Below, piece by piece: positions 9,227 through 17,190 of a stretch of DNA of 64,000 bases (position 1 is its first letter; every line of letters begins with the position of its first letter). Made by a program: the position numbers and the translations under genes. The notes beneath the pieces were generated by a model, which searched no databases, was not told the DNA's origin, and saw only the letters and a list, made by a program, of their open reading frames with translations. The DNA comes from Ignavibacteriales bacterium (GTDB lineage: Bacteria > Bacteroidota > Ignavibacteria > Ignavibacteriales > Melioribacteraceae). The DNA lies in contig JAPLFF010000006.1 in assembly GCA_026390775.1 (NCBI GenBank), positions 17,976 to 81,975 of the forward strand, in the 5' to 3' direction.

Positions 9227-9958
9227 ATGATTCTTGATGTTTTGATTTTTGCGGCTCATCCCGATGATGCAGAACTTTCAATGGGAGGCACGATTGCAAA
9301 ATTAACGTCCACCGGTTTGAAAGTCGGAATAATAGATTTAAGCAAAGGGGAATTAGGAACACGCGGTTCAGCCGAAATAAGAAAAAAAGAAGCAGAGAAT
9401 GCTGGTGAAATTCTAAAGATATCAGTGAGAGAAAATCTAGAATTGAAAGATGGAAGTCTAAAATTCAACGATGAATACTTAAAAAAAATTATCTCGCGCA
9501 TCCGGAAATATCAACCTAAAATTATTTTTGCCCCGTATTTTAACGACAGACACCCAGACCATATTGGAACTTCTCAATTAGTAAAGGAAGCAATGTTCTT
9601 TTCCGGACTTGCTAAAATAAATACCGAAGACAATGAAAGAATTCAAATGCCGTTCCGTCCGCAAAAACTTTTTTATTTTATGCAGACATACGAGTTCAAG
9701 CCAACATTTATTGTAGATATTAGTAATTACTTCGAAACAAAAATGAAAGCAGTAAAAGCATACGACACACAATTTCACAATTCGGAAAGTAAAGAACCGG
9801 AAACATTTATAAGTCAACCGATCTTTCTAAAATATCTTGAAGCTCGTGCAGTCAGTTATGGTTTTAAGATAGGTAAAGAATATGGCGAAGCTTTTTACTG
9901 CGAAGAAGAAATTGAACTTGATTTGGCTGAATTATTGAAATCCAGCGAAAGAAAATAA
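9227..9958 (+). CDS. bshB1: Bacillithiol biosynthesis deacetylase BshB1 (PIG-L/LmbE family)
   Basis: A zinc-dependent deacetylase of 243 residues that removes acetate from GlcNAc-malate in the second step of bacillithiol synthesis. The metal-binding AHPDDAE motif is at residues about 10-16 and the second histidine motif is RHPDH. The segments LSKGELGTRGSAEIRKKEA and TQFHNSE are typical of the BshB1 subgroup. Bacillithiol is a known low-molecular-weight thiol of Bacteroidota-Chlorobi bacteria as well as Firmicutes. No bshA or bshC is nearby. A hairpin overlaps the stop codon. Confidence 0.87.
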   Translation: MILDVLIFAAHPDDAELSMGGTIAKLTSTGLKVGIIDLSKGELGTRGSAEIRKKEAENAGEILKISVRENLELKDGSLKFNDEYLKKIISRIRKYQPKIIFAPYFNDRHPDHIGTSQLVKEAMFFSGLAKINTEDNERIQMPFRPQKLFYFMQTYEFKPTFIVDISNYFETKMKAVKAYDTQFHNSESKEPETFISQPIFLKYLEARAVSYGFKIGKEYGEAFYCEEEIELDLAELLKSSERK

Positions 9959-9983
9959 GATTCAATTCTTTTTATTGAATCTT
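9957..9983 (+). terminator. Possible terminator hairpin after bshB1
   Basis: A perfect 10-base stem, AAGATTCAAT (9957-9966) with ATTGAATCTT (9974-9983), closes a T-rich seven-base loop. It begins inside the stop codon of bshB1. There is no strong T-tract after it, so termination strength is uncertain; mRNA end protection is an alternative role. Confidence 0.5.
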
Positions 9984-10026
9984 ATTCCCTCGGTTATCAT
10001 CATATTAGAAATAATTTGGTGAAAAT

Positions 10027-10413
10027 ATGTCATATCACAATTCAAAAAGTGTTCAGTATTCATTTGATGAAGCAATTGCAAAAGTAACTGAGGAATTAAA
10101 GAAGGAAGGATTTGGTATTCTTACAGAGATTGACGTTAAAGAAACTCTGAAGAAAAAATTAGATGTGGATTTTAGAAAATATAAAATCCTTGGCGCTTGT
10201 AATCCGCAATTTGCTTATAAAGCATTACAAACAGAAGAAACACTTGGCGTATTATTGCCTTGCAATGTTGTTGTTCAAGAAAAGGAAAACGGTAATATTC
10301 TCGTTAGTTTTATTAATCCGATGGAATCAATGCAAGTGGTAAAAAATCCTGCTCTTGAGGTAATTGCTGCTGAGGTTTCGTCTAAATTACAGAAAGTGTT
10401 GGAGAGTTTATAA
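10027..10413 (+). CDS. DUF302 domain protein
   Basis: A 128-residue protein of the DUF302 family, a small alpha/beta fold of unknown biochemical role often found near metal- or sulfur-related genes. Recognisable features are GFGILTEIDVKETLKKKL, ILGACNPQFAYKAL, and LPCNVVVQE. There is no signal peptide or membrane segment, so it is probably cytoplasmic. It stands alone between bshB1 and a DUF2892 membrane protein on the opposite strand. Function is not known. Confidence 0.8.
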   Translation: MSYHNSKSVQYSFDEAIAKVTEELKKEGFGILTEIDVKETLKKKLDVDFRKYKILGACNPQFAYKALQTEETLGVLLPCNVVVQEKENGNILVSFINPMESMQVVKNPALEVIAAEVSSKLQKVLESL

Positions 10414-10453
10414 GTACCTGAGTTCCTTAGTGCCTAAGAAGAAACTTAGGCAC
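10412..10453. repeat. Octamer repeat plus hairpin downstream of the DUF302 gene
   Basis: Three units of period 8 (CCTGAGTT, CCTTAGTG, CCTAAGAA from 10417) are followed by an inverted copy. As a result GTGCCTAAG (10430-10438) pairs perfectly with CTTAGGCAC (10445-10453) over a six-base loop. The hairpin could end transcription of the DUF302 gene, although it lacks a T-tract. Related octamers occur at 10747-10766 and 11157-11185. Confidence 0.55.
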
Positions 10454-10472
10454 CAAAGAAAATTATTTATTT

Positions 10473-10670
10473 TTACTTCCCTTTAGGACCAAACATTTTA
10501 TTAATAGCAATCTGACTTGGACAAATTCCTGTTACAGCTGCAAATACCATCCCAATAACCGGCAGATATAAGAACCAATGAGCATTAGAAAAACCGGTAA
10601 GATAAATACCGACAAAAATAATTACTGCAAAAACTAAGAACCAAACACGCATAGCAGTTGGTGCTTTCAT
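10473..10670 (-). CDS. DUF2892 (YgaP-like) small inner-membrane protein
   Basis: A 65-residue protein with two predicted membrane segments (VWFLVFAVIIFVGIYLTG and FLYLPVIGMVFAAVTG) followed by GICPSQIAINKMFG. This matches the YgaP-like transmembrane family, which often accompanies rhodanese or sulfur-stress genes. A strong ribosome site (AAAGGAG) precedes the ATG at 10670. It sits between octamer repeats at 10412 and 10747. No partner gene for sulfur transfer is visible next to it. Confidence 0.78.
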   Translation of the reverse strand: MKAPTAMRVWFLVFAVIIFVGIYLTGFSNAHWFLYLPVIGMVFAAVTGICPSQIAINKMFGPKGK

Positions 10671-10746
10671 GTACTTACTCCTTTAGTTTGTGAATGCTTA
10701 TGGAACTTAACTTATGGAAAATTTCAAAGCAACAAAAATCGTTGTT

Positions 10747-10766
10747 AGTTCCTAAGTGCCTAAGTG
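10747..10766 (+). repeat. Octamer repeat, copy 2 (CCTAAGTG x2)
   Basis: Two identical CCTAAGTG units (10751-10766) preceded by TTAGTT. It lies at the 3' side of the four-helix-bundle gene and is the inverted counterpart of the copy at 11157-11185. Confidence 0.6.
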
Positions 10767-10782
10767 TTATAAGAATAGGTAT

Positions 10783-11139
10783 TTACTTTAACTTTCTGAT
10801 TAGAGAAGCAAGCATTGCTTCAATTTCCCGGGTTGCATCAAAAATTATTTGATAATTTAATTCAGAAAGGAATTGAAGGTTTTTAGATATTTCTAATTGC
10901 GTCTGAACTTCAAAAAGTGATCCGATCGAAATTCGCAGAAATCTTTTAAAATCATTTTTCGAATTTCTACCAAATCCTTCTGCAATATTACTTGGAATTG
11001 AAACGGCAGCTCTTCGAATTTGATTGGTCAATCCATAAATCTCTTCTTTAGGAAAATTTTTTGTATTGTTATAAATAATTGAAACTAAATTGATTGCTTT
11101 CTGCCAGACAATTAATTCTTTGTAGGTTTTCATTTTCAC
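10783..11139 (-). CDS. Four-helix-bundle (S23/bIVP-like) protein
   Basis: A 118-residue all-helical protein of the family first seen in 23S rRNA intervening sequences. The hallmark segments are YKELIVWQKAINLV, FPKEEIYGLTNQIRRAAVSIPSNIAEGFGR and FLRISIGSLFEVQTQL. Relatives include Avd of diversity-generating retroelements, but no reverse transcriptase or template repeat is seen here. Function of stand-alone copies is unknown; a nucleic-acid-binding role is inferred from the basic bundle. Octamer repeats in inverted orientation flank the gene at about 10750 and 11170, suggesting a transferable cassette. Confidence 0.88.
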   Translation of the reverse strand: MKMKTYKELIVWQKAINLVSIIYNNTKNFPKEEIYGLTNQIRRAAVSIPSNIAEGFGRNSKNDFKRFLRISIGSLFEVQTQLEISKNLQFLSELNYQIIFDATREIEAMLASLIRKLK

Positions 11140-11156
11140 CCCATTCTATTTATTTA

Positions 11157-11185
11157 CTCAGGCACTTAGGCACTCAGTTACTCAG
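11157..11185 (-). repeat. Octamer repeat, copy 3 (CTGAGTGC/CTAAGTGC units)
   Basis: Read on the minus strand, CTGAGTAA, CTGAGTGC, CTAAGTGC and CTGAG form an almost perfect period-8 array. It is inverted relative to the copy at 10747 and sits just upstream of the four-helix-bundle gene and just after the ettA stop. Confidence 0.6.
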
Positions 11186-11188
11186 TCA

Positions 11189-12874
11189 TTATCTCGTAAG
11201 TTTCTTATACTTGACTCTATGCGGAACATCAGCATCCTTGCCCAATCGTTGTCTTCTATTCTCTTGATAATCCGAAAAGTTTCCTTCGAACCAAACAACT
11301 TTACTATCGCCTTCGAATGATAAAATGTGAGTACAGATTCTATCTAAGAACCATCTATCGTGACTGATCACCACAGCACACCCGGCAAAGTTTAGCAAAC
11401 CTTCTTCAAGAGCACGCATTGTGTTTACATCGAGATCATTTGTTGGTTCATCAAGCAAGAGAACATTTGCAGTTTGTTTTAATGCAATTGCAAGATGGAC
11501 TCTGTTTCTTTCACCGCCGGAAAGCATTCCAACTTTTTTCTGCTGATCGGCTCCGGTAAAATTAAATTGCCCTACATAAGCGCGTGAGTTTTGCTCTCTG
11601 CTTCCAAGCTGAATTATATCATCTCCGCCGCTTATCATTTGCCAAACCGATTTCTCCGGATCGAGTATATCTCTGCTTTGATCTACGTATGCAAGTTTAA
11701 CAGTATCACCGATCTTGAACGAACCGCTATCCGGTTTTTCCTGCCTGACGATCATTCTAAACAAAGTTGTTTTGCCTGCACCGTTCGGACCGATAATACC
11801 GACAATTCCGCCTGGAGGAAGTTTGAAATTTAAATTCTCGAACAACACTCTATCGCCGTAACCTTTTGAAACATTTTCCGCTTCGATCACAACATTACCG
11901 AGGCGCGGTCCGGGCGGAATATAAATTTCCAAATCTTTCTGCCGCTTCTCACTTTCTTCTTTCAACATCTCTTCGTAGGATGAAATTCTCGCTTTGGATT
12001 TTGCCTGCCGTGCACGCGGCGACATTTTAATCCATTCAAATTCCCGCGCTAAAGTTTTCTGACGTTCTGTTTCTTTCTTCTCTTCTTGAAACAAACGCTG
12101 CTGTTTCTGCTCAAGCCATGATGAATAATTTCCTTTCCACGGAATACCTTCGCCTTTATCAAGTTCAAGAATCCATCCGGCAACGTTATCTAAAAAATAT
12201 CTGTCGTGTGTTACTGCAATCACTGTTCCTGCATAACGGTTTAGTTCTGCTTCAAGCCACAAAACAGTTTCAGCATCAAGATGATTTGTCGGTTCATCAA
12301 GAAGAAGAATATCCGGCTTCCTTAAAAGTAAACGGCACAATGCAACTCTTCTCCGTTCGCCGCCGGATAAAACTTTTACAATTGTATCGGGCGGGGGACA
12401 GTTGAGCACATCCATTGCAAGATCAAGTTTAGAATCGAGATCCCAGGCTTCAAGGTGATCGAGTTTTTCTTGAACTTTACCTTGACGTTCGAGAAGATCA
12501 TTCATCTCGCCATCGCTCATAGGCTCTGCAAACTTTGCATTGATCTCATCATACTCGCGCAGAACATCAACAATTTCTTGAACGCCTTCTTGAACAATTT
12601 CTTTTACGGTTTTTGTGTCATCAAGTTTTGGCTCTTGTTCGAGCAGACCGATTGTGAATCCGGGTGATAGGGCAATCTCTCCGTTGAAATCTTTATCAAC
12701 TCCGCCGAGGATTTTTAGAAGAGTACTTTTACCGGAACCGTTAAGTCCCAGCACACCGATTTTTGCACCGTAGAAATATGAAAGGTAGATATTTTTTATG
12801 ATCGCTTTCGTATCGTAATACTTGCTTACACCGATCATTGAATAAATAATTTTATTTGGTTCGTTAACTGCCAT
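11189..12874 (-). CDS. ettA: Energy-dependent translational throttle protein EttA (ABC-F)
   Basis: A soluble tandem ABC ATPase of 561 residues that binds the ribosomal E site and gates elongation according to ATP/ADP ratio. The first ATPase has GLNGSGKST (about 43-51), [16 protein letters not shown] and LLLDEPTNHLD. The second has [21 protein letters not shown] and DEPTNDLD. The arm and linker regions typical of EttA lie between them, and no membrane segments are present. The length and the QSRDILDPEKSVWQ segment favour EttA over Uup or resistance-type ABC-F proteins. A consensus -7 element lies at 12906-12913. Confidence 0.93.
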   Translation of the reverse strand: MAVNEPNKIIYSMIGVSKYYDTKAIIKNIYLSYFYGAKIGVLGLNGSGKSTLLKILGGVDKDFNGEIALSPGFTIGLLEQEPKLDDTKTVKEIVQEGVQEIVDVLREYDEINAKFAEPMSDGEMNDLLERQGKVQEKLDHLEAWDLDSKLDLAMDVLNCPPPDTIVKVLSGGERRRVALCRLLLRKPDILLLDEPTNHLDAETVLWLEAELNRYAGTVIAVTHDRYFLDNVAGWILELDKGEGIPWKGNYSSWLEQKQQRLFQEEKKETERQKTLAREFEWIKMSPRARQAKSKARISSYEEMLKEESEKRQKDLEIYIPPGPRLGNVVIEAENVSKGYGDRVLFENLNFKLPPGGIVGIIGPNGAGKTTLFRMIVRQEKPDSGSFKIGDTVKLAYVDQSRDILDPEKSVWQMISGGDDIIQLGSREQNSRAYVGQFNFTGADQQKKVGMLSGGERNRVHLAIALKQTANVLLLDEPTNDLDVNTMRALEEGLLNFAGCAVVISHDRWFLDRICTHILSFEGDSKVVWFEGNFSDYQENRRQRLGKDADVPHRVKYKKLTR

Positions 12875-12905
12875 GATATTAAAACATTGTTTGTTGTAGG
12901 AGGTG

Positions 12906-12936
12906 CAAACTTACCACAAATCTGAAACTATGTAAA
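12906..12936 (-). promoter_or_regulatory. Candidate Bacteroidota-type promoter for ettA
   Basis: On the minus strand an exact TAAGTTTG (12906-12913) is preceded by a 19-base spacer and TTTA (12933-12936), one base off the TTTG -33 element. The predicted start lies about 25 bases before the ettA ATG. Confidence 0.5.
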
Positions 12937-12947
12937 TAGGTTTGAAG

Positions 12948-12968
12948 TAAAAACGCTCAGCCGAGCGT
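12948..12968 (-). terminator. Rho-independent terminator after the M28 peptidase gene
   Basis: On the minus strand ACGCTC-GGCT-GAGCGT (12968-12953) is followed by TTTTA. It lies 12 bases beyond the stop of the gene at 12981, an ideal terminator position. Confidence 0.75.
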
Positions 12969-12980
12969 CTCAAAAACCAA

Positions 12981-15140
12981 TTATTTTAGTAGAAGTAGCT
13001 TACTGGTTTTTGAAAATAGCTTGTTAGAAAAATCATCCATTACAGTTAACCGTGCGAAATATATCCCGCTGCTTATATTAGATGCATCCCAGGAAACAGT
13101 ATGATATCCTTTCTCGTAATATCCTTGTGCAACTTGAGCAATTTGCTGTCCTAAAAGATTGTAAATAATAATAGAAGCTTTAGCATGATTTGGTAAACCA
13201 AATCGGAGTGTTGTAGTTGAGTTAAAAGGATTTGGATATGGAAGATCCAAAATGAAAGATGTAGGAATAGAGATTGAATTATTTTCTTCAGAAATATCAA
13301 CAAATAAATCAGTAGCAATATTATGAATAAAAGCAGCGGTAGAACGTGCTATGTTGGAAATATATTCAGGATTTATTGTTGACCACAAATCACTTGTTTT
13401 GTGATAATTTGGTTGTATTAAGGACATATAGCCTACGCCCTCCATCAACCCTAATATTGGAATCTTTTTATTATAAAATCCTCCAGCATTGGCAGGTGTG
13501 GCATTTTTCCAGCCAACCGGAGTAAGTGGAATATTCGTAGCAGAAATAATATTTACATATTGCGTGAACAAATTGTCTGCAACTGTTCCACCATAGTAAG
13601 ACATAGTTACCGATCTTGGATAGTGATAATCATAACCAACCATATCAAAGTCTATTACAAGACGACAAGTATATGGTTTACTGAGTAATGTTGTTCCTAG
13701 ATTATTGGCTCCACCTGCACCAGCCTCTTCGTCAGGTACACTAGCAAATTTCAAAGTGATAGGGAGTGGATGTTTTTTAAACACACGTGCTAATTCTAAC
13801 AATACAGCTATTCCACTGCCATCGTCATCTGCACCAGGTGCGAGAAGCCATCTATTTGCCGGTGTGTAAAGAGTACAATCAGAATGAGCAGTAAGTAGAA
13901 TATAATGTTCGGGTCGTTGAGTACCATTAATAGTAGCAATAACATTGTAATGGAAAGGTATTGTATTGTCTAACCATTGTATTCCGCTGTCCGATGTTTG
14001 TTTTTTAGAAATTTCTTTTCCAATTAATAAACCATTTCTAGAGTCGTAAAATAGAAAATCGTTTATTGTGCTTGGTGCATAAACCGAGGATAAAAAGTTC
14101 CAAGTATTTCCACCATCAGTTGAGTGAAAGAATGTGTTCCCCGATGCAAGTATCCATCCGTTTGAATTATCACAAAAGAAAATTTTATTGGCTGATGATC
14201 CAATCTCAAATACACTGTTATTCCATGTAACACCTCCAGAATTAGTATAATAAACTTCTCCATTTGAAGATGCGCACCATGCATGTAAAGAATCAGTAGA
14301 AAACACAGTCCTTAGTTGTGAGATGAAAGTACTTTGAACGACCGACCATGTAATACCGGCATTCATACTTTCGTACATTCTTCCTTGTGACGGTATAGAT
14401 TTGTCATAACCGATAAGTAATACATGAGTGTTACTGAGGAAAGATCCTTGTGAAATAGTTGTATTAGTGTCTACAATAATTTTGGTCCAGCTTGTACCAA
14501 GATCGGCACTACGCCAGATAGAACCCTTTTCTGCAACTGCAATTGAAGTGCCTGAAGATGAAGAGAAGAAATGTAATATTGATCCAATACCAGTTGATTT
14601 TTTTGTCCATGATTCTCCTGCATCAGTTGTCAAAGCTAAATTTCCAGTTTTACCAACCGCAATAATGGTGTTTTGATTTTGAGGACTAATCCAATCGAGT
14701 CTGTCAGTCTGTGGTGTTGCAGAGTTTAAACGGGATTCCCATTCTGAATTTGAATTCTTCATACTAAAAATTTCACCCCAATCCGAACAAAGCCACAACG
14801 GAAAATTTGTTACCGGGGTTGTGTTAATACCTGTAAAGTTTAATTGAACATTATTGTATGTGCCTTGGTAATATAAATGTTCAACACTCAATCCTTTTTG
14901 TTGCATCCGCTCAGAAATATATTCAGAAGCTACACGGTTACCAGTAGTTAGTATAGCTCTAGTTTGTATACTTTTAACTTTTCCATTGAGGGTTATTGGT
15001 AAAGCACCTGTCAATTCTTTGAGAGTGAATATTAAAGAATCTGTAGAAATTGCCGCAATGAGTGAATCGCTTTGTGCAAGTAAATATGATGAAGGAAGGA
15101 AAAAGGAAATAAGAAAAATAATTTTCATTAAATTTTTCAT
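12981..15140 (-). CDS. Secreted M28 zinc peptidase with inserted YCF48-like propeller and T9SS sorting domain
   Basis: A 719-residue exported protein. A signal peptide (about 1-22, ending LLAQ) is followed by the start of an M28 aminopeptidase fold (about 30-105, NRVASEYISERMQQKGLSV). A beta-propeller of YCF48/BNR type repeats then interrupts it (about 110-390, with repeated WGEIFSM, AGESWTKKS, GVTWNN and GGNTWNF). The zinc core follows (ILLTAHSDC, APGADDDGSGIAVLLEL, PDEEAGAGG). The C-terminus is a type A sorting domain (PYPNPFNSTTTLRF, SGIYFARL). It is probably secreted by T9SS and degrades peptides outside the cell. The interruption of the peptidase is unusual. Confidence 0.85.
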   Translation of the reverse strand: MKNLMKIIFLISFFLPSSYLLAQSDSLIAAISTDSLIFTLKELTGALPITLNGKVKSIQTRAILTTGNRVASEYISERMQQKGLSVEHLYYQGTYNNVQLNFTGINTTPVTNFPLWLCSDWGEIFSMKNSNSEWESRLNSATPQTDRLDWISPQNQNTIIAVGKTGNLALTTDAGESWTKKSTGIGSILHFFSSSSGTSIAVAEKGSIWRSADLGTSWTKIIVDTNTTISQGSFLSNTHVLLIGYDKSIPSQGRMYESMNAGITWSVVQSTFISQLRTVFSTDSLHAWCASSNGEVYYTNSGGVTWNNSVFEIGSSANKIFFCDNSNGWILASGNTFFHSTDGGNTWNFLSSVYAPSTINDFLFYDSRNGLLIGKEISKKQTSDSGIQWLDNTIPFHYNVIATINGTQRPEHYILLTAHSDCTLYTPANRWLLAPGADDDGSGIAVLLELARVFKKHPLPITLKFASVPDEEAGAGGANNLGTTLLSKPYTCRLVIDFDMVGYDYHYPRSVTMSYYGGTVADNLFTQYVNIISATNIPLTPVGWKNATPANAGGFYNKKIPILGLMEGVGYMSLIQPNYHKTSDLWSTINPEYISNIARSTAAFIHNIATDLFVDISEENNSISIPTSFILDLPYPNPFNSTTTLRFGLPNHAKASIIIYNLLGQQIAQVAQGYYEKGYHTVSWDASNISSGIYFARLTVMDDFSNKLFSKTSKLLLLK

Positions 15141-15199
15141 TGCATTCCTCTTTTTATGAACGACTTAGTACTAACATAAAACAATAAAACTGTATAATC

Positions 15200-15226
15200 G
15201 TAGAGACGTTGCGTGCATTGTCTCTA
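15200..15226. repeat. Palindromic repeat GTAGAGAC, copy A
   Basis: TAGAGACGTTGC pairs with GCATTGTCTCTA (10 of 12 positions) around a central GT. It lies between the M28 peptidase gene and the small membrane protein gene and belongs with copies at 15486 and 17957. Confidence 0.65.
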
Positions 15227-15237
15227 TATTAATTATT

Positions 15238-15423
15238 TTATTTAAATAAATTCACCACTCCCGCAATTATCCAAATCAGTCCAATAATTATTAGAATTTG
15301 CTCATTAAATTTCCATTTTACAGGAGGGATTTTATCTCTACCGAAACTGCGGTAATAATTAGCTAACTGCTGATGAAAAACTATGATGAGACAACCGAAC
15401 AGAATAGGAATGAGCTTAGTCAT
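15238..15423 (-). CDS. Small two-helix membrane protein, unknown function
   Basis: The open frame reaches back to 15483, but an ATG at 15423 with a strong ribosome site (AGAGGTG) gives the likely protein of 61 residues. It has an N-terminal hydrophobic segment (LIPILFGCLIIVFHQQL), a short basic stretch (YRSFGRDKIPP) and a second segment (ILIIIGLIWIIAGVVNLF). The protein is not recognised; topology suggests both ends on one side of the inner membrane. Palindromic repeats flank it on both sides (15200 and 15486). Confidence 0.55.
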   Translation of the reverse strand: MTKLIPILFGCLIIVFHQQLANYYRSFGRDKIPPVKWKFNEQILIIIGLIWIIAGVVNLFK

Positions 15424-15485
15424 TTGCACCTCTGTTATATGACAACAAATTACAACAAATTTAAATCTATATAAACAGTACAAGA

Positions 15486-15513
15486 GTAAAGACGCCCCAT
15501 GGGGCGTCTCTAC
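15486..15513. repeat. Palindromic repeat GTAGAGAC, copy B
   Basis: A 28-base palindrome: arm GTAAAGACGCCCC and arm GGGGCGTCTCTAC differ from perfect complementarity at one position. It follows the stop of the lipoprotein gene at 15521 and may double as its transcription end. Confidence 0.75.
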
Positions 15514-15520
15514 AGCTTTA

Positions 15521-16555
15521 TTACCTAGTATAAATTAAAGCACTGCTGTCAAATTCTGCTGTGTCTCCGGTCTTCAAAGGAAAGAATTCAACTTTCATTC
15601 TTATATCATCTAAAAGTTGAACTGCCAACAATCCCATATAGCCATATTCCAAATAATTTACATGGTAAATTACTTTACCGTTGCTAACGGAAACCTGCGA
15701 AGGATCAGGATCGCTGATGGATGGTTTGTATTTGCCTGTGATTCCAATATATCCTCCGAATGAAAGAATCATTTGAGAAGGTTCGTACAAATCTGGTGCA
15801 AAGGCAATTTCTTTAGGCCATGCTAATGGTCCCATACTATCTTCGATTCTTACACTTTCATGAAACCAATTTCCAATTAACCGTCCACGAACATCATAAT
15901 CAATTTTACCGTCCTTGTCGGGCGCATTTCTTTTTACCATTGAATAGAGTTTACTTTTTAAAGGTTCTTGAAAATATTTATAAGGTGAATCGCAATGTAT
16001 TGATCCAGGGTAACGTGCCGGATTCACAAATCCCGTCAGCGTTATATTTTGGTTTATTACACCAAGATCAACACTTCCGCTACGAGCCGTAGTTCCAATT
16101 TTTTCTCCGGCAGTAACAATTGAACCGAGTACGAACGCAGAATCAAGAATGATATGATCTAGCCAGTAAGAAAAAGTAGAATTCACCTTTATCATTATTT
16201 TGGAATCATCATTCCGTCCGTTATCCATTAAGTACCAATCAATTTTTCCTGAAGCAGGTGCATAAATAGGTAAAACGTAATTTGTTCTTGGCTGCCAAGT
16301 TGGTGTTAACATGTTGAAATTAAAATATACATGGTCAGTGGGGAATGTATGTCCAACAGGGTTAATCCAGCCAAGCGGATCAAGCCATTGAATCTTGTCA
16401 ACATCCATCGGTGAATAGAGAAATGCGCTTTCAAAGGAAACTTCAGGTCCATTAGAGTTGTCAGTTATTTCTGTTTTATCCTTGCATGAAATAATAGAGA
16501 TAAGAATTGTAATGAGGAACAAAATGTTTTTTATAAACAAGAATAGTTTATTCAT
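15521..16555 (-). CDS. Lipoprotein with a degenerate M23 (lysostaphin-like) peptidase domain
   Basis: A 344-residue predicted lipoprotein (lipobox ISIISC near residue 24). The middle resembles an M23 metallopeptidase barrel: GHTFPTDHVYF, YAPASGKIDWY, LDHI, then SIVTAGEKIGTTA and VDLGV. These parallel the H-x3-D, AP-x-G-x-V, and LH-x-E motifs of active enzymes but are not canonical, so catalysis is doubtful. The C-terminal third has no recognised family. It belongs to a run of minus-strand envelope proteins and may bind or sense wall fragments. The family assignment is tentative. Confidence 0.6.
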   Translation of the reverse strand: MNKLFLFIKNILFLITILISIISCKDKTEITDNSNGPEVSFESAFLYSPMDVDKIQWLDPLGWINPVGHTFPTDHVYFNFNMLTPTWQPRTNYVLPIYAPASGKIDWYLMDNGRNDDSKIMIKVNSTFSYWLDHIILDSAFVLGSIVTAGEKIGTTARSGSVDLGVINQNITLTGFVNPARYPGSIHCDSPYKYFQEPLKSKLYSMVKRNAPDKDGKIDYDVRGRLIGNWFHESVRIEDSMGPLAWPKEIAFAPDLYEPSQMILSFGGYIGITGKYKPSISDPDPSQVSVSNGKVIYHVNYLEYGYMGLLAVQLLDDIRMKVEFFPLKTGDTAEFDSSALIYTR

Positions 16556-16610
16556 TCTCTGCCATCGAATTAATTTTTAGAATACGAAAGAAAAAGATCC
16601 ATTAAAATAA

Positions 16611-17021
16611 TTATCTCATCCCGTTATCGTAATAAGCTTTCACTTCCAGTATTTGACCGTCCTTTAATTGATACGGACCAGTTTCAGATGACATATAAGA
16701 TTCTTTTACGCGAAGATAATAATTTCCGGGAGGAGCCATTATCCGAAATATCCCGCGGTTATCAGTCTTAACTTCCAGACTTATTCCTTGTGTTATGTCT
16801 TGAGCAATCACAGTGCAAACCGCTTCATATGGCGGTGGTATCCAATCAATCGGTATTGGTCCGGGATGACTGAGGTTATAAACTTGTCCTTGAAGTACAT
16901 TAGGATATTGTAAGGGAGGAGTGGGAAGGGGAGATGAATCGGAACAATATGTTAATAGACAAAAGGAAAAAAGAATTACAGTTTTTACTATTAATGAGAT
17001 GTTTTGTTTTAAGGAACTCAT
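16611..17021 (-). CDS. Small lipoprotein with carboxypeptidase-regulatory-like (CarboxypepD_reg) fold
   Basis: A 136-residue protein with a signal segment and a likely lipobox (LLTYC, about residue 26), then a proline-rich linker (SPLPTPPLQYPNV) and a single beta-sandwich domain. The pattern GQVYN, TDNRGIFRIMAPPGNYYLRVK is typical of carboxypeptidase regulatory-like or transthyretin-like domains. These usually mediate binding at the cell surface. It lies 55 bases upstream of the M23-like lipoprotein gene, so the two are probably co-transcribed. No specific ligand can be named. Confidence 0.68.
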   Translation of the reverse strand: MSSLKQNISLIVKTVILFSFCLLTYCSDSSPLPTPPLQYPNVLQGQVYNLSHPGPIPIDWIPPPYEAVCTVIAQDITQGISLEVKTDNRGIFRIMAPPGNYYLRVKESYMSSETGPYQLKDGQILEVKAYYDNGMR

Positions 17022-17024
17022 TTT

Positions 17025-17132
17025 TTATTCTGATTTTTTGTCAAGATACTTAGTGAAACGATTCCAACCTTTTTTAGATTTTGATTCAACAGCCCAATGA
17101 AATCCCTTTTGTTCATCATGCCAGTATATCAT
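17025..17132 (-). CDS. Possible small protein or gene remnant (35 codons from the only ATG)
   Basis: Between two lipoprotein genes the minus strand holds an open frame with protein-like composition, from just after a stop near 17184 to the TAA at 17025-17027. The only ATG is at 17132 and starts MIYWHDEQKGFHWAVESK, ending in KYLDKKSE. Sixteen to seventeen further in-frame codons upstream also read well (FFEAQIPVGRAR) but have no start. It could be an unannotated small protein, or the 3' remnant of a gene lost by deletion. I recognise no family. Confidence 0.3.
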   Translation of the reverse strand: MIYWHDEQKGFHWAVESKSKKGWNRFTKYLDKKSE

Positions 17133-17190
17133 TCTTGCTCGACCGACTGGAATTTGCGCTTCAAAAAATTGAGATGAATGCTAATTCGAA

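Noticed and set aside
10783..11139. Four-helix-bundle gene considered as a 23S rRNA intervening sequence or a retroelement accessory gene
   Set aside because: No 23S sequence flanks it, and no reverse transcriptase or template repeat is nearby.
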